A DNA stretch of 64,000 nt from contig CBDEGD010000014.1 in the NCBI GenBank assembly GCA_965237625.1, positions 186,001-250,000 of the forward strand, read 5' to 3'. Positions 8,691 through 17,927 of this stretch are shown piece by piece. The translations under genes and the position numbers were made by a program. The notes under the pieces are model-generated. The model saw only the letters and a program-made list of their open reading frames with translations. It ran no database searches and was not told where the DNA came from. Numbering within the stretch: the first letter of the stretch is position 1; each line of letters begins with the position of its first letter. Origin of the DNA: JABDIP01 sp965237625. Lineage in GTDB: Bacteria; Pseudomonadota; Alphaproteobacteria; DSM-16000; Inquilinaceae.

Positions 8691-9695
8691 ATGCCTGGCC
8701 GCGGGGCCATGCTCCTCGGGACCCGATTCGTGACACGCTTTCTCGTCAACCGGTTGCTGCAGGCCTTGCTGGTGATCGGGATCGTGAGCTTTCTGGTGTA
8801 TGGGCTGATCGGACTCATGCCCGGCGATCCGATCGACATCATGTTGAGCGGCGATCCGGATATGAAACCGGAGGACGCGGCACGTCTGAAGGCGCTGTAC
8901 GGCCTCGACCAGCCGATCTTCGACCGCTATCTGAATTGGGCCAAGAATGCCCTGGGCGGCGATCTCGGGTTCAGCCGGGTGCATGCAATCCCGGTTCTCG
9001 ATATCCTGCTGCCACGGCTCGGCAACACGTTGATCCTGCTGGGCATCAGCCTGGCACTGGCCTTGGCGATCGCGCTGCCGGTCGGGGTCTATGCGGCGGT
9101 CCGGCCCTATACCCGCATCGATACGCTGATCAATCTCACCTGCTTTGCCGGAATTTCGATTCCGTCCTTCTGGCTGGCCCTGATGCTGATCATGGTGTTT
9201 GCGGTGTTTTGGGGCGTCTTGCCGGCCGGCGGCATGTCCACAGTGGGCGATGGCGGTATTGCCGACCGGACTCGCCATCTCATATTGCCGATCCTCGCCC
9301 TGACCCTGGCATCGGTGGGCGACTACACGCGGTATGTGCGCGCCGCGGTGATGGAGCAACTCAGGCTGGACTATGTCCGCACCGCCTCGGCCAAGGGAGT
9401 ATCGCGGACAGCGGTGGTCTGGCGCCACGCCTTGCGCAATGCGCTGATCCCCGTGGTGACGGTGGTCTCGCTCGATCTCGGCACGCTGTTTTCCGGCGCC
9501 CTGATCACCGAGACCATGTTCTCCTATCTCGGCATGGGCAAGCTGATCTACGACTCCATTCTCGGCAACGACTTCAACCTCGCTTTGGTCGGATTGCTGT
9601 TCGCGACCCTGACCACGCTGGGCGGCAACTTCCTCGCCGACATCGCCTATGCGGGCCTTGATCCGCGCATCGGATTCGAGCGGAGACGGATATGA
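8691..9695 (+). CDS. ABC transporter permease, DppB/OppB type
   Basis: The product is a six-helix inner-membrane permease of about 334 residues. It has the family N-terminus (RFLVNRLLQALLVIGIVSFL, LIGLMPGDPIDIM) and the EAA-type loop for ATPase contact (RTASAKGVSRTAVVWRHALR). The start is uncertain: ATG at 8691, ATG at 8709 and GTG at 8730 are all in frame, and the conserved region begins after the last. The stop codon overlaps the next gene by four bases (ATGA), so the two permeases are translationally coupled. Confidence 0.87.
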   Translation: MPGRGAMLLGTRFVTRFLVNRLLQALLVIGIVSFLVYGLIGLMPGDPIDIMLSGDPDMKPEDAARLKALYGLDQPIFDRYLNWAKNALGGDLGFSRVHAIPVLDILLPRLGNTLILLGISLALALAIALPVGVYAAVRPYTRIDTLINLTCFAGISIPSFWLALMLIMVFAVFWGVLPAGGMSTVGDGGIADRTRHLILPILALTLASVGDYTRYVRAAVMEQLRLDYVRTASAKGVSRTAVVWRHALRNALIPVVTVVSLDLGTLFSGALITETMFSYLGMGKLIYDSILGNDFNLALVGLLFATLTTLGGNFLADIAYAGLDPRIGFERRRI

Positions 9696-10645
9696 CCGAA
9701 ACCGTCCTGTCCGCCGAAGCGACCGGGGCACTTTCCCTTGACGGCATGTCGCCCGGACGCCTGCGCTGGTATCGGTTCCTCAAACACCGGGCCGCCCTGG
9801 TTAGCGGCGGGGTACTGGTGGTCCTGTGCTGCGCGGCCTTCGGCGCGCCGCTGATCGAACAGCTCATGGACCTGGACAGCAATCGCGTCGACCTCTTCAA
9901 CCGGTTCGCCGGACCCAGCTGGGATCACCCTCTGGGCACCGACGAACTCGGCCGCGATGTGTTCCTCAGGCTGCTTCATGGCGGCCAGATATCCCTGACC
10001 GTCGGGCTGGTCACGGCGCTGGTCGCGATGGTGATCGGCACGGCGATCGGATTGCCGTCCGGCTATTATGGCGGGCGGCTGGATGCGTTGCTGATGCGCT
10101 TCACCGACACCATCATCGCCCTGCCGCTGCTGCCATTCCTGATCATCTTGGCAGCGCTCGATCTGAATAAGCTGCCCCTGCCGGAAGGCTGGATCAGCAA
10201 TGATACGGTCAGCCTCTACAGGATTGTCATCATCGTCGCCGCATTCGGCTGGACCACCGTCGCCCGGCTTGTCCGAGGCGCCACCCTGGCAGCCCGGCAA
10301 CAGGACTATGTGAGGGCCGCCGTCGCGCTGGGCGCCGGCAATGGCCGCATCATGGGGCGGCACATCCTGCCGAACGTGGCGTCACCGATCATCGTCGCCA
10401 CGACCTTGTCGGTCGGCAAGATCATCCTTCTGGAATCCGTGCTGAGCTTTCTGGCGCTCGGCATTCAGCCGCCAATCCCGAGTTGGGGGAACATGCTGAC
10501 CAATGCCCAGGAGCTGATCTGGTCGGCGCCCAGCCTGGTGTTCTTTCCAGGCCTGCTTATCTTCGTAACCGTGATTGCCTTCAACTTCCTCGGCGACGGG
10601 CTACAGGACGCGCTCGATCCGCGGGCGGCCACTGACCGCCGCTAA
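9692..10645 (+). CDS. ABC transporter permease, DppC/OppC type
   Basis: The 317-residue permease is the second half of the heterodimer that forms the translocation channel. It contains the typical DppC sequences HPLGTDELGRDVFLRLLHGG, YVRAAVALGAGNGRIMGRHI (the ATPase-coupling loop) and FLALGIQPPIPSWGNML. It starts inside the stop codon of the preceding permease. No ATPase gene follows: the strand switches after 60 bases, so this three-gene importer is incomplete as an operon. Confidence 0.88.
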   Translation: MTETVLSAEATGALSLDGMSPGRLRWYRFLKHRAALVSGGVLVVLCCAAFGAPLIEQLMDLDSNRVDLFNRFAGPSWDHPLGTDELGRDVFLRLLHGGQISLTVGLVTALVAMVIGTAIGLPSGYYGGRLDALLMRFTDTIIALPLLPFLIILAALDLNKLPLPEGWISNDTVSLYRIVIIVAAFGWTTVARLVRGATLAARQQDYVRAAVALGAGNGRIMGRHILPNVASPIIVATTLSVGKIILLESVLSFLALGIQPPIPSWGNMLTNAQELIWSAPSLVFFPGLLIFVTVIAFNFLGDGLQDALDPRAATDRR

Positions 10646-10707
10646 AACGTTATCCGCTCACACCGAACGGCACCGGCCCGCTCCCGTTCCGTGAAGGCAA
10701 TCGGCGT

Positions 10708-11232
10708 CTATGAACCGGTACGGACGAATTGGACCGGCGCGCCATTGGCGCGCACGAGCCGCACCGCATAAGGAGAGGTGAGCGCCTGAGAGACAATCGC
10801 ATCCGTCGGCGGTGTGGTCTCGATAAAACGCGCGATCACCTGGCCGTCAACAAGCGAGACGCTCTCAAATGCCACAGTGTATCCGCCGGTCGAGCGCTGG
10901 CCGAGAAATACCCCGACCGCCATGGCGTCCCCCGGCAATTCACCAGGCGGCTCGCTCCCGACCAATTGCCATAGGATACGCCAGGACCGTTCGTCACGGG
11001 CGGTGATCAGGATATCCATGTTCGCGGCGCTTTGCGCTCCGAACCAGTCGTTGCGGCCATTGATCCCTGGCCCCGGGCTCAGGGGAATGGATACCACCTC
11101 CACCGGTGGCTCCACTGGTTCCTGGCCTCCGCCCAACGCATCGATCGGCGAGGAATCGCCACCACACGCCGCGAGCAGCAGGATCGCGGCACCTGCACAT
11201 CCTTGTATCAGCCAACGAGTCACTGGGCTCAC
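10708..11232 (-). CDS. Lipoprotein with a PrcB C-terminal-like domain
   Basis: The 174-residue protein has a lipoprotein signal peptide ending in the lipobox LLAAC, so it is anchored by a lipid after cleavage. The C-terminal half (GQRSTGGYTVAFESVSL then ETTPPTDAIVSQALTSPYAV) matches the PrcB C-terminal fold found in envelope lipoproteins with protease-binding roles. A low-complexity linker rich in Pro and Glu separates it from the lipid anchor. It begins with GTG overlapping the M20 gene stop by four bases (GTGA), so it is the last gene of the operon. The domain call is by pattern and moderate. Confidence 0.65.
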   Translation of the reverse strand: MSPVTRWLIQGCAGAAILLLAACGGDSSPIDALGGGQEPVEPPVEVVSIPLSPGPGINGRNDWFGAQSAANMDILITARDERSWRILWQLVGSEPPGELPGDAMAVGVFLGQRSTGGYTVAFESVSLVDGQVIARFIETTPPTDAIVSQALTSPYAVRLVRANGAPVQFVRTGS

Positions 11233-12410
11233 TCCGCCGCGTCGAGCCGGGTTTCGACCATGTTCGCGAAAACGCTTGCGCCCACTGGCAGCACTTCATC
11301 GTTGAAGTCGTAACGTGGGTTGTGGACCATGCAGGAGCTTGGTCCGCCCGCCTGACCGAGCCAAAGATAGGCGCCGGGGCGCTCTTGCAGCATGAAGGAG
11401 AAATCCTCCGCCCCCATCACAGGCGGGACGTTCCTATGGATGTTATCGGCGCCGACGACACCGGCCGCGATCTCCGCCGCCAACTCGGACTGCGCTTCGT
11501 GATTGACGGTTGCCGGATATCCGCGCCGGTAGTCGAACATAAATTTGGCACCGAAGGCGTCGCAGATGCCCTTGGCGATCCGTTCCATGCCGCTTTCGAT
11601 CATGTCCTGGGTTTCCGGCTTGAAGGTCCGGACGGTGCCCGCGAGCACGGCCTCCTCGGCAATCACGTTGTGGGCGCTGCCGGCATGCAATTGTGTGACA
11701 CTGATAACCGCGGCGTCCAACGGATCGGTATTGCGGCTGACCAATGACTGAAAGGCGGTGACCATCTGTGCGGCGATGACGACCGGGTCATTGCAATAAT
11801 GCGGCATCGCGGCATGGCCGCCCTTTGCCGTGATTACAATATCGAACTGGTCGGCGGCCGCCATGATCGGGCCCGGCACCACCGCGATCTCGCCCGCCGG
11901 AAGCGCGGGCCAATTGTGCAGCCCGTACACCTCGTCGCAGGGAAAACGGTCGAACATCCCCTCCTGGACCATCAACTGGCCGCCGGCGCCACCCTCTTCG
12001 CCCGGCTGGAAGATGAAATTGACGGTGCCGGCGAAGTTTCGGGTCTCAGCGAGGTATTTCGCCGCGCCCAGCAGCATCGTTGTGTGCCCGTCATGACCGC
12101 AGCCATGAAACTTGCCAGGATTGGTCGATCTGTGCGGAACGTCGTTCTCTTCTTCCATGGGCAGCGCGTCCATATCCGCACGCAGCCCGATGGACTTGCG
12201 GCTCGACCCATCATCGCGTCCTCTCAGAACGCCGACGACACCGGTCTTGGCGATTCCCCGATGAACCTCGATGCCCCATTCCTCGAGCTTCTCGGCGACC
12301 AGGTTTGAGGTCCGAACCTCCTCGAATGCGATCTCCGGATGGGCGTGGATATCCCGCCGCCATTCGGTCATTTCTTCTTTCATTGCGGCAATCGAGTTGA
12401 TGATCGGCAT
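11229..12410 (-). CDS. M20D-family amidohydrolase (hippurate hydrolase / aminoacylase type)
   Basis: The 393-residue enzyme would cleave N-acyl amino acids or related amides in the cytoplasm. The metal-binding motif GCGHDGHT and the catalytic-glutamate motif FQPGEEGGAGG are intact. AAKYLAETRNFAGTVNFIFQ leads into the second motif, and later KGGHAAMPHYCNDPV supplies the dimerisation-domain histidine. The start ATG at 12410 is in keeping with family length. It is followed by the lipoprotein and preceded at nine bases by a second amidohydrolase, so the genes form one operon. Confidence 0.9.
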   Translation of the reverse strand: MPIINSIAAMKEEMTEWRRDIHAHPEIAFEEVRTSNLVAEKLEEWGIEVHRGIAKTGVVGVLRGRDDGSSRKSIGLRADMDALPMEEENDVPHRSTNPGKFHGCGHDGHTTMLLGAAKYLAETRNFAGTVNFIFQPGEEGGAGGQLMVQEGMFDRFPCDEVYGLHNWPALPAGEIAVVPGPIMAAADQFDIVITAKGGHAAMPHYCNDPVVIAAQMVTAFQSLVSRNTDPLDAAVISVTQLHAGSAHNVIAEEAVLAGTVRTFKPETQDMIESGMERIAKGICDAFGAKFMFDYRRGYPATVNHEAQSELAAEIAAGVVGADNIHRNVPPVMGAEDFSFMLQERPGAYLWLGQAGGPSSCMVHNPRYDFNDEVLPVGASVFANMVETRLDAAE

Positions 12411-12419
12411 GCGCTGCTT

Positions 12420-13682
12420 TCATCCTGAAGTTGGTTGCGTCCGGCTAATGTGCCCTGCCGGCAACTCGGCGGCAACCGCGACTTTCGCGGCTGGTCGTTC
12501 GTGAACGGCAACGCCGTTTTTGATGACCGATCGATGATTGGCGCGGTCGGCAATCATGGCGATACTCTCCAGAGGATTGCCATCAACCAGCACCATATCC
12601 GCGATCTTGCCCTCGCCGAGAACGCCGCTATCGGCCAGGCCCATCAAGTCTGCCCCATGCTTGGTGGACGATATGATCGCATCGCGCGGCGACATGCCCA
12701 CATCTACCATATAGGCCAATTCAGCGGCGTTTGCACCGTGAGGGTTGAAGGGCGTTCCTGCATCCGTGCCCATGGCGATGAGGCCACCGGCCTCATAGAA
12801 CATCCGGACCGACTCCAAATGTCGCTCGACGACACGAGCGGCCTTTTCGACGGCATATGCCGGCACGCCGCGGTCGGCATGGGCCAGGATGTTTTTCACG
12901 GCCGCAAGGGTCGGCACGAGATAGGTTCCGCGTCGGCACATCTCCTCGACACAGTCTTGAGTCATGAAGATCCCATGCTCGATCGATGCCACGCCGGCCC
13001 GTGTCGCATTGAGGATACCTATGCTGCCTTGCGCATGACAGGCGCATCGGCGATCGAAGCGCCGCGCCTCGGTAACGCCGGCGGCCAGCTCTTCATAGGA
13101 ATAATGCGCATCCTCCGGGTTTACGCCCGGTGTCATGACGCCGCCGGTCGCCATCATCTTGATCAAATCGCTGCCGGCATGGACTTGCTCGCGCACCGCC
13201 TTGACCACCTCATCCGGGCCGTCGGCGACCCGGCCGAACCTGCTCCCATGACCACCGGTCATACAGATGATCCGACCTGATGCACGGATGGTCGGGCCGC
13301 GAAACTGACCACTGTTGCAGGCATCGCGAACCGCAAGATCGATATAGTCCTTGCCACCACAGTCACGGACCGCCGTCACTCCGCCGGCCAGCGTTTCCTT
13401 GGCCCTGGACAGCGCCTTCAGGGCGCTCTGGGCTGGCCGCTCGGCAGCAAGGGCCTCCGCCGGGTTGGGCTGGCCGCCAAAAGTCAGATGCACATGGCAA
13501 TCGGCAAGGCCGGGTATCAGCGTCCCACCGTTAGTGTCTACCACCGGACCGGCAAACCCGGCGAACTCCGAATTTGGCGCCACCCTTGCGATCCGATCTC
13601 CATCGACCATCAAGCCATGGTCGCGAACGACATCGCCCGTCCCACCGAAAATCAACCCTCCTCGATAAAGTGTCTGCATCAT
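12420..13682 (-). CDS. Metal-dependent hydrolase of the amidohydrolase superfamily (imidazolonepropionase-like / prolidase-like)
   Basis: I chose the ATG at 13682 (MMQTLYRGGLIFGGT), giving 420 residues; a longer frame to 13883 runs into ribokinase coding sequence. The metal ligands are visible in order: ADCHVHL, the carboxylated lysine in SDLIKMMATGG, a histidine in CACHAQGS, another in VASIEHGIF and the aspartate in MGTDAGTPF. The enzymes of this group hydrolyse amide bonds of dipeptides or cyclic ureides. Its place between ribokinase and an M20 peptidase suggests salvage of a modified nucleoside or amide, which is an inference. The gap to ribokinase is 16 bases. Confidence 0.87.
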   Translation of the reverse strand: MMQTLYRGGLIFGGTGDVVRDHGLMVDGDRIARVAPNSEFAGFAGPVVDTNGGTLIPGLADCHVHLTFGGQPNPAEALAAERPAQSALKALSRAKETLAGGVTAVRDCGGKDYIDLAVRDACNSGQFRGPTIRASGRIICMTGGHGSRFGRVADGPDEVVKAVREQVHAGSDLIKMMATGGVMTPGVNPEDAHYSYEELAAGVTEARRFDRRCACHAQGSIGILNATRAGVASIEHGIFMTQDCVEEMCRRGTYLVPTLAAVKNILAHADRGVPAYAVEKAARVVERHLESVRMFYEAGGLIAMGTDAGTPFNPHGANAAELAYMVDVGMSPRDAIISSTKHGADLMGLADSGVLGEGKIADMVLVDGNPLESIAMIADRANHRSVIKNGVAVHERPAAKVAVAAELPAGHISRTQPTSG

Positions 13683-13698
13683 GTTCCTTACAAATCGG

Positions 13699-14622
13699 CT
13701 AGTCGGATACCTGAGGCCGTGGCACTCGTTCCAAATTGCTTGTGATGGCCTCCTCGGTCGGAAGGCTTTCCTGCGCGCCAAGAGCAAGACAGGCCAGCGC
13801 CGCGCCGACGCTGGCCCGGTGCAAGGCTTCGGGCAGCGGCAGTCCGGCGTCAATACCGGCAGCAAGCACCCCAGTGAACGCATCGCCAGCGCCAGTGGTG
13901 TCCACCGGATCGATCGTCATGGATTCGACTCGCCAAAGCTCACCGTCGGTGGCGGCCAGCGCGCCTTTCCCGCCCAATGTGACGACACAGGTAAAGCTGC
14001 CCGCTTGGCTAAGCGCCCGTGCGGTATCCCGGCATTCGCCAGCCGGCAGTCCCAGTTCTGCTGCGATCGTCTGCGCCTCGATTTCGTTGACCACAAGCAC
14101 GTCCAGCGCCTCGAGCACGTCATGGGGAACCGGCGCCGCCGGGGCGAGATTCAGGATATTGCGCCCACCGGCCGCCTTCACCCGCTCGATGGCCTTCCAG
14201 TTCTGCCCAGGCGGCACTTCCATCTGCAAGACCAGCAAGCTGTCGGGACTGAGTTCCTGTTCAGCCAGCTGAGCGGCATTCGCGTCGAGATTGGCACCGC
14301 TGGCGACCGCGATTGCGTTCTCGCCAGACGATTCAACGCAGATATAGGCCATTCCGGTTGGCCTTTCCGACGGCAACACGCCCTGCGTGCCAATCCCCAC
14401 GGCGGCCAGCCCCGCCATGAGCCCCCGACCGAATCCATCGTCGCCAACCCGGCCAACCATCTCAACCGACGCCCCGGCACGCGCAGCGGCAACGGCCTGA
14501 TTGCACCCTTTGCCACCTGGCTTGGTTACGTACTCGTCACAGAGAACGGTTTCACCGGGGCGCGGAATCGAAGGGACCGTCAATACGAGGTCCATGTTCA
14601 GAGAACCGAATACGATAATCAT
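13699..14622 (-). CDS. rbsK: Ribokinase (PfkB-family sugar kinase)
   Basis: The 307-residue kinase phosphorylates ribose or a related sugar at C5. It has the first PfkB signature with a diglycine (KPGGKGCNQAVAAARAG) and the second, DTTGAGDAFTG, whose aspartate is the catalytic base. The N-terminal strand IIVFGSLNMDLV is the usual start. It leads a reverse-strand operon with the two hydrolases and the lipoprotein. A ribokinase beside hydrolases suggests release and phosphorylation of a sugar from a nucleoside-like substrate. No transporter is adjacent, though a peptide importer lies on the other strand. Confidence 0.9.
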   Translation of the reverse strand: MIIVFGSLNMDLVLTVPSIPRPGETVLCDEYVTKPGGKGCNQAVAAARAGASVEMVGRVGDDGFGRGLMAGLAAVGIGTQGVLPSERPTGMAYICVESSGENAIAVASGANLDANAAQLAEQELSPDSLLVLQMEVPPGQNWKAIERVKAAGGRNILNLAPAAPVPHDVLEALDVLVVNEIEAQTIAAELGLPAGECRDTARALSQAGSFTCVVTLGGKGALAATDGELWRVESMTIDPVDTTGAGDAFTGVLAAGIDAGLPLPEALHRASVGAALACLALGAQESLPTEEAITSNLERVPRPQVSD

Positions 14623-14817
14623 GATAGGCGATCATACCGCGCCAGCACGGTACCGCCAGTCCCCTCGGTGCACGCACTCTACAAAAGGGGCGCCATTCCG
14701 TCGAACAACCCCAAAGTACTTGAACAAGTTAATATTAATAATCTTTTAACCTTAACAGCAATATTTCAAAATACACCAATTACGACAGCATCACGCAAAG
14801 TTCATCGCGTCATCTGA

Positions 14818-14846
14818 TTGACATTTACGGAAAACTTTAGTAAGAT
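14818..14846 (+). promoter_or_regulatory. Near-consensus sigma-70 promoter of the RTX-YfiR-kinase operon
   Basis: TTGACA (14818-14823), exactly 17 bases, then TAAGAT (14841-14846). It lies in an unusually AT-rich stretch (about 14705-14860) inside GC-rich DNA, 36 bases before the first possible start codon. This is among the two best-defined promoters in the window. Confidence 0.75.
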
Positions 14847-14887
14847 TTGTTTATTGAATTCCGAGCCTGGTTAACGAGAAGACCGAT

Positions 14888-16981
14888 TTGACTTACACCA
14901 TGACTAACAGTTCGATCGAACTACTGCCTTCCGGCAAGACTGGTTCTTGTGGTCGTGCAGTGAACAGAGTCGATCCTGTTGATCGGTCAAATGCCAATTC
15001 CAAGACAGAGACCCGTGGCGCACGGGGACGGCCGGTACGTCTGGCCAGCTTCGACTTCGTAACGGCGGTTGCGGTGGTGGGCGCGATCGACGCGGTTCAG
15101 GGCCAGGATACGGTGCTGCCATGGCTCGACCTGGGCCAAACCGTCCCTGAGGCGCCTGCTGTCGACCTCACCGATCTCGATTTCGCCGATCTGATGGCCA
15201 TCGTGGTCGATCCGGCGCCCCTGCCGGCTGAGCACCCGGAAATCGCCCTTGGCGACCTGGATTTCGAGCAACTCCTCGCGCTGCAGACCGACAGCGCCGA
15301 CCAAACGCTTTCCGGCCTGACCAGTGTCGCGATGGAAGAGCTCATGCGGGTCGAGGTGGACGCCGACGGCACGGAGGAGGTGCCGGCGCCCTTCGATCTT
15401 ACCGACCTTGGGTTGGACACTCTTCAGGAACTCCAATTCGGAGAAGACACACCTCTTCCAGAGACTTCCCATCTGCGATTTGCGGCCCTCGATCCGACCA
15501 GCCTTCTAGGCCTGGGTTCCGAGGACGCCATCATCCTGTTCGACCGGGTTGCCGCGCCCACGCCCATCGAGACCGGCGACTACGCCGCGAGGCGACCCGC
15601 GCGCATCAGCCCCATGACACGCACCGCGCCGGCAATCGACCCAGAGCCGGCGGAGCCGCCCCCGGTGGCCGAGCCGCGCCTGGTCGCCGGGCCACCCCTC
15701 GTTGCCGAGCCGGTTCCGCTCCCACCTCTTCCAGGCATGCCCTTCAATCGCCCGCCCAACGCCTTGGACGACTTGCTGGAGACGGCGCAAGGCGATGCCC
15801 TGACGGGCAACGTCCTGGCCAATGACAGCGATCCGGATGGAGACTTCGTCAGCGTCACCAGTGTCGGCGTACTCGACACCGCAAAACTCGGCGCCGTCGA
15901 GATCGCCGCCGACGGCCAATTCACCTACGCCCCGCCCGGCGACTTCCACGGCACCGACTGGTTCATGTATTCGGTGATGGATGACCATGGGGCTGAGGCG
16001 TCTGCCAAGGTTCTTATTGAAGTCATCACAGCAAATTCGGCGCCGATCGCCGCCGACGACCTGTTCACAGGCGCCACAGAAACCATCATATCCGGCAACG
16101 TTCTCACCAACGACCGCGACCCGGACGGCGACACGCTGACAGTCAGCAGCACAGGACTCTTGACGACCGAAAATGGCGGCATTGTCCGGATGCAGTCCGA
16201 CGGCACATTCGAATACAAGCCGCCAAGCGCGTTTGCCTTGACCGACAGCGTCACCTACTGGGTTGAGGATGGGCATGGCGGGACCGCAAATGCGATGCTC
16301 ATCCTTACCATCGAACCCCTTGGCAGCAGCCTGACCGGCACCGGCGCCGACGATCTGCTGGTCGGCACCTCTGGCCGCGACGCGCTTGTCGGTAAAGACG
16401 GCGATGACGTTCTGATCGGCCTCGACCGGGCGGACATCCTGGAAGGCGGCGCCGGCATCGACACGGCCTCATACGAGGACTCCAGAACCGGGGTGGAGGT
16501 CAATCTGGCCACTGGTGAGGCGGAGGGCGGAGACGCCGAAGGAGACGTGCTCAGCGGCATTGAAAACCTGATCGGCTCGCCCGACGACGACCTTCTGGAG
16601 GGAGACTCCGGCAGCAACGGGATTCAGGGCAGAGCGGGCGACGACGTGCTTTTGGGAGGTGCCGGCAACGATCTGCTGATCGGCGACGCCGGCGATGACA
16701 TTCTGGATGGCGGGCTTGGCATCGACGCCCTTTTGGGCGGGGCCGGAAACGATGTTTTTGTGATCGGGCCCGGCACCGGAAGCGACCTGGACTCAATCGC
16801 GGATTTCAAGTCCGGCGAGGATGTCATCGATCTGGACGAATTCGGTCTTTCCGGAATGTCTGAGCTATCGATCGACGCCGACGGGTCCGGCGGAAGCATG
16901 ATCTCACTTCCTGGCGGAGACGGCCTTTCAGTTCTGTATGTCGATCCGGCATCGCTCTCGCCAGATGATTTCATCTTTTAG
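14888..16981 (+). CDS. Cadherin-like/RTX repeat secreted protein with an N-terminal LTDL-repeat region
   Basis: The 697-residue acidic protein has no ordinary signal peptide. Residues 93-184 hold at least four loose repeats of the form LTDLxFxxLM (LTDLDFADLMAIV, LGDLDFEQLLAL, LTSVAMEELMRV, LTDLGLDTLQEL). Residues 250-285 are a Pro-rich linker. Two tandem cadherin-like (Ig-type) domains with NDxDPDGD calcium motifs follow (about 290-380 and 385-477). RTX nonapeptides (GGAGNDLLIGD, AGDDILDGG) fill about 480-630, and the C-terminus SPDDFIF fits a type I secretion signal. It is probably exported by a type I system and folded by calcium outside the cell. Translation starts at TTG 14888 (GAGAAG seven bases upstream) or ATG 14900. 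No export genes are present nearby. Confidence 0.8.
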   Translation: MTYTMTNSSIELLPSGKTGSCGRAVNRVDPVDRSNANSKTETRGARGRPVRLASFDFVTAVAVVGAIDAVQGQDTVLPWLDLGQTVPEAPAVDLTDLDFADLMAIVVDPAPLPAEHPEIALGDLDFEQLLALQTDSADQTLSGLTSVAMEELMRVEVDADGTEEVPAPFDLTDLGLDTLQELQFGEDTPLPETSHLRFAALDPTSLLGLGSEDAIILFDRVAAPTPIETGDYAARRPARISPMTRTAPAIDPEPAEPPPVAEPRLVAGPPLVAEPVPLPPLPGMPFNRPPNALDDLLETAQGDALTGNVLANDSDPDGDFVSVTSVGVLDTAKLGAVEIAADGQFTYAPPGDFHGTDWFMYSVMDDHGAEASAKVLIEVITANSAPIAADDLFTGATETIISGNVLTNDRDPDGDTLTVSSTGLLTTENGGIVRMQSDGTFEYKPPSAFALTDSVTYWVEDGHGGTANAMLILTIEPLGSSLTGTGADDLLVGTSGRDALVGKDGDDVLIGLDRADILEGGAGIDTASYEDSRTGVEVNLATGEAEGGDAEGDVLSGIENLIGSPDDDLLEGDSGSNGIQGRAGDDVLLGGAGNDLLIGDAGDDILDGGLGIDALLGGAGNDVFVIGPGTGSDLDSIADFKSGEDVIDLDEFGLSGMSELSIDADGSGGSMISLPGGDGLSVLYVDPASLSPDDFIF

Positions 16982-17238
16982 GAAAACGGGAATGGCCAAC
17001 ACCGATCGACACCAAGACCGGGGAATTCCGCTACGGAGGGCTCCCCGCCGCCTCGACTGGCCAACGAGCGGGTCGACGGCGATTATCGTTGCGAACAATC
17101 AGGACAACAACCCGCGGTACGCACACAATTCGTGGGAATTTTGAAGAAAATTTTAACTATTTGGTGGTGATTTATCGACAGGGAACTCAACCTTTAGTGC
17201 CGGTACGCCCATGCGACCGGGAAGCTGGGGGAAATTTG

Positions 17239-17328
17239 ATGACTGGACAGATACAGCAGGCCGGAACAAGCCAACCGCATGACGGGCGGCAGTACGACGA
17301 ATCCGGATCGAGAAAGGACCGACCGTGA
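17239..17328 (+). CDS. Possible 29-residue leader peptide coupled to the YfiR gene
   Basis: An ATG at 17239 is preceded by a GGGGG ribosome binding site (17226-17231). The frame encodes a polar peptide starting MTGQIQQAGTSQPHDG and stops at 17326-17328 inside the GTG start of the YfiR gene (GTGA overlap). This overlap is the usual sign of translational coupling. The rest of the 16982-17324 gap holds no recognisable gene, only an AT-rich patch at about 17140-17175. The call is tentative because very short frames occur by chance. Confidence 0.35.
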   Translation: MTGQIQQAGTSQPHDGRQYDESGSRKDRP

Positions 17329-17927
17329 GAGGGCTCTTCAGAAGAACCGGCCTCTCGGTCTTCGCCATACTGGCATGTGCCATTGGCGGAGCAACTCACG
17401 CCGTCGCCGGACCGGCGGATGATCGGCAGGTTTCATCCGCCGGTTTGCCGGAATACTCGGTCAAGGCGGCATTCGTTTACAACTTCGCCCGATTTACGGA
17501 ATGGCCCGACAGCGCCTTTCACGATGCCGCCTCGCCGCTTCGCCTTTGCGTCCTGGGTCAGGACCCGTTCGACGGAGCGCTCGGACTGATCGCCGGGAAG
17601 ACCATCGGCAGCCGCGAGTTGCTGATCAGCTATCCAATCTGGGCCGATGACGCCCAGGGCTGCCACATCCTGTTCATCAGTGAATCGGTACAGGGCCAAC
17701 TGGCGGATATCGTCACCTATCTGGACGGGTCACCGATCCTGACCATCGGCGACACACCCGACATCGCCAAGTCGGGCGGGATTATCGGTCTGGAAACGGT
17801 CGAAAACAGAATCCGGTTCAGGGTCAATCTGGATGCCGCACAGAGATCGGGCCTGAGGCTGAGCTCAAGAATCCTCGACCTTGCAATGTCCGTCCATAGC
17901 GAACGTCTGTCAGGATCGAGCCATTGA
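17325..17927 (+). CDS. YfiR family (DUF4154) periplasmic protein
   Basis: The 200-residue protein has a signal peptide (FAILACAIGGATHAVAG) and the family signature EYSVKAAFVYNFARFTEWPD. Later stretches are KTIGSRELLISYPIW, CHILFISES and SGGIIGLETVENRIRFRVNL. In Pseudomonas, YfiR sits in the periplasm and restrains the membrane diguanylate cyclase YfiN according to redox or envelope state. Here a histidine kinase follows instead of a cyclase, so this protein probably feeds that sensor. The GTG start is supported by GAAAGGACC eight bases upstream. Its stop overlaps the kinase ATG by one base (TGATG). Confidence 0.88.
   Translation: MRGLFRRTGLSVFAILACAIGGATHAVAGPADDRQVSSAGLPEYSVKAAFVYNFARFTEWPDSAFHDAASPLRLCVLGQDPFDGALGLIAGKTIGSRELLISYPIWADDAQGCHILFISESVQGQLADIVTYLDGSPILTIGDTPDIAKSGGIIGLETVENRIRFRVNLDAAQRSGLRLSSRILDLAMSVHSERLSGSSH

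Noticed and set aside
8553..9731. 392-codon reverse frame over the permease genes
   Set aside because: It is antisense to clear permease coding sequence and has no family match by eye.
16381..16780. Repetitive sequence that could be read as a DNA repeat array
   Set aside because: The periodicity comes from RTX nonapeptide codons inside an open frame, so it is protein repeat structure.
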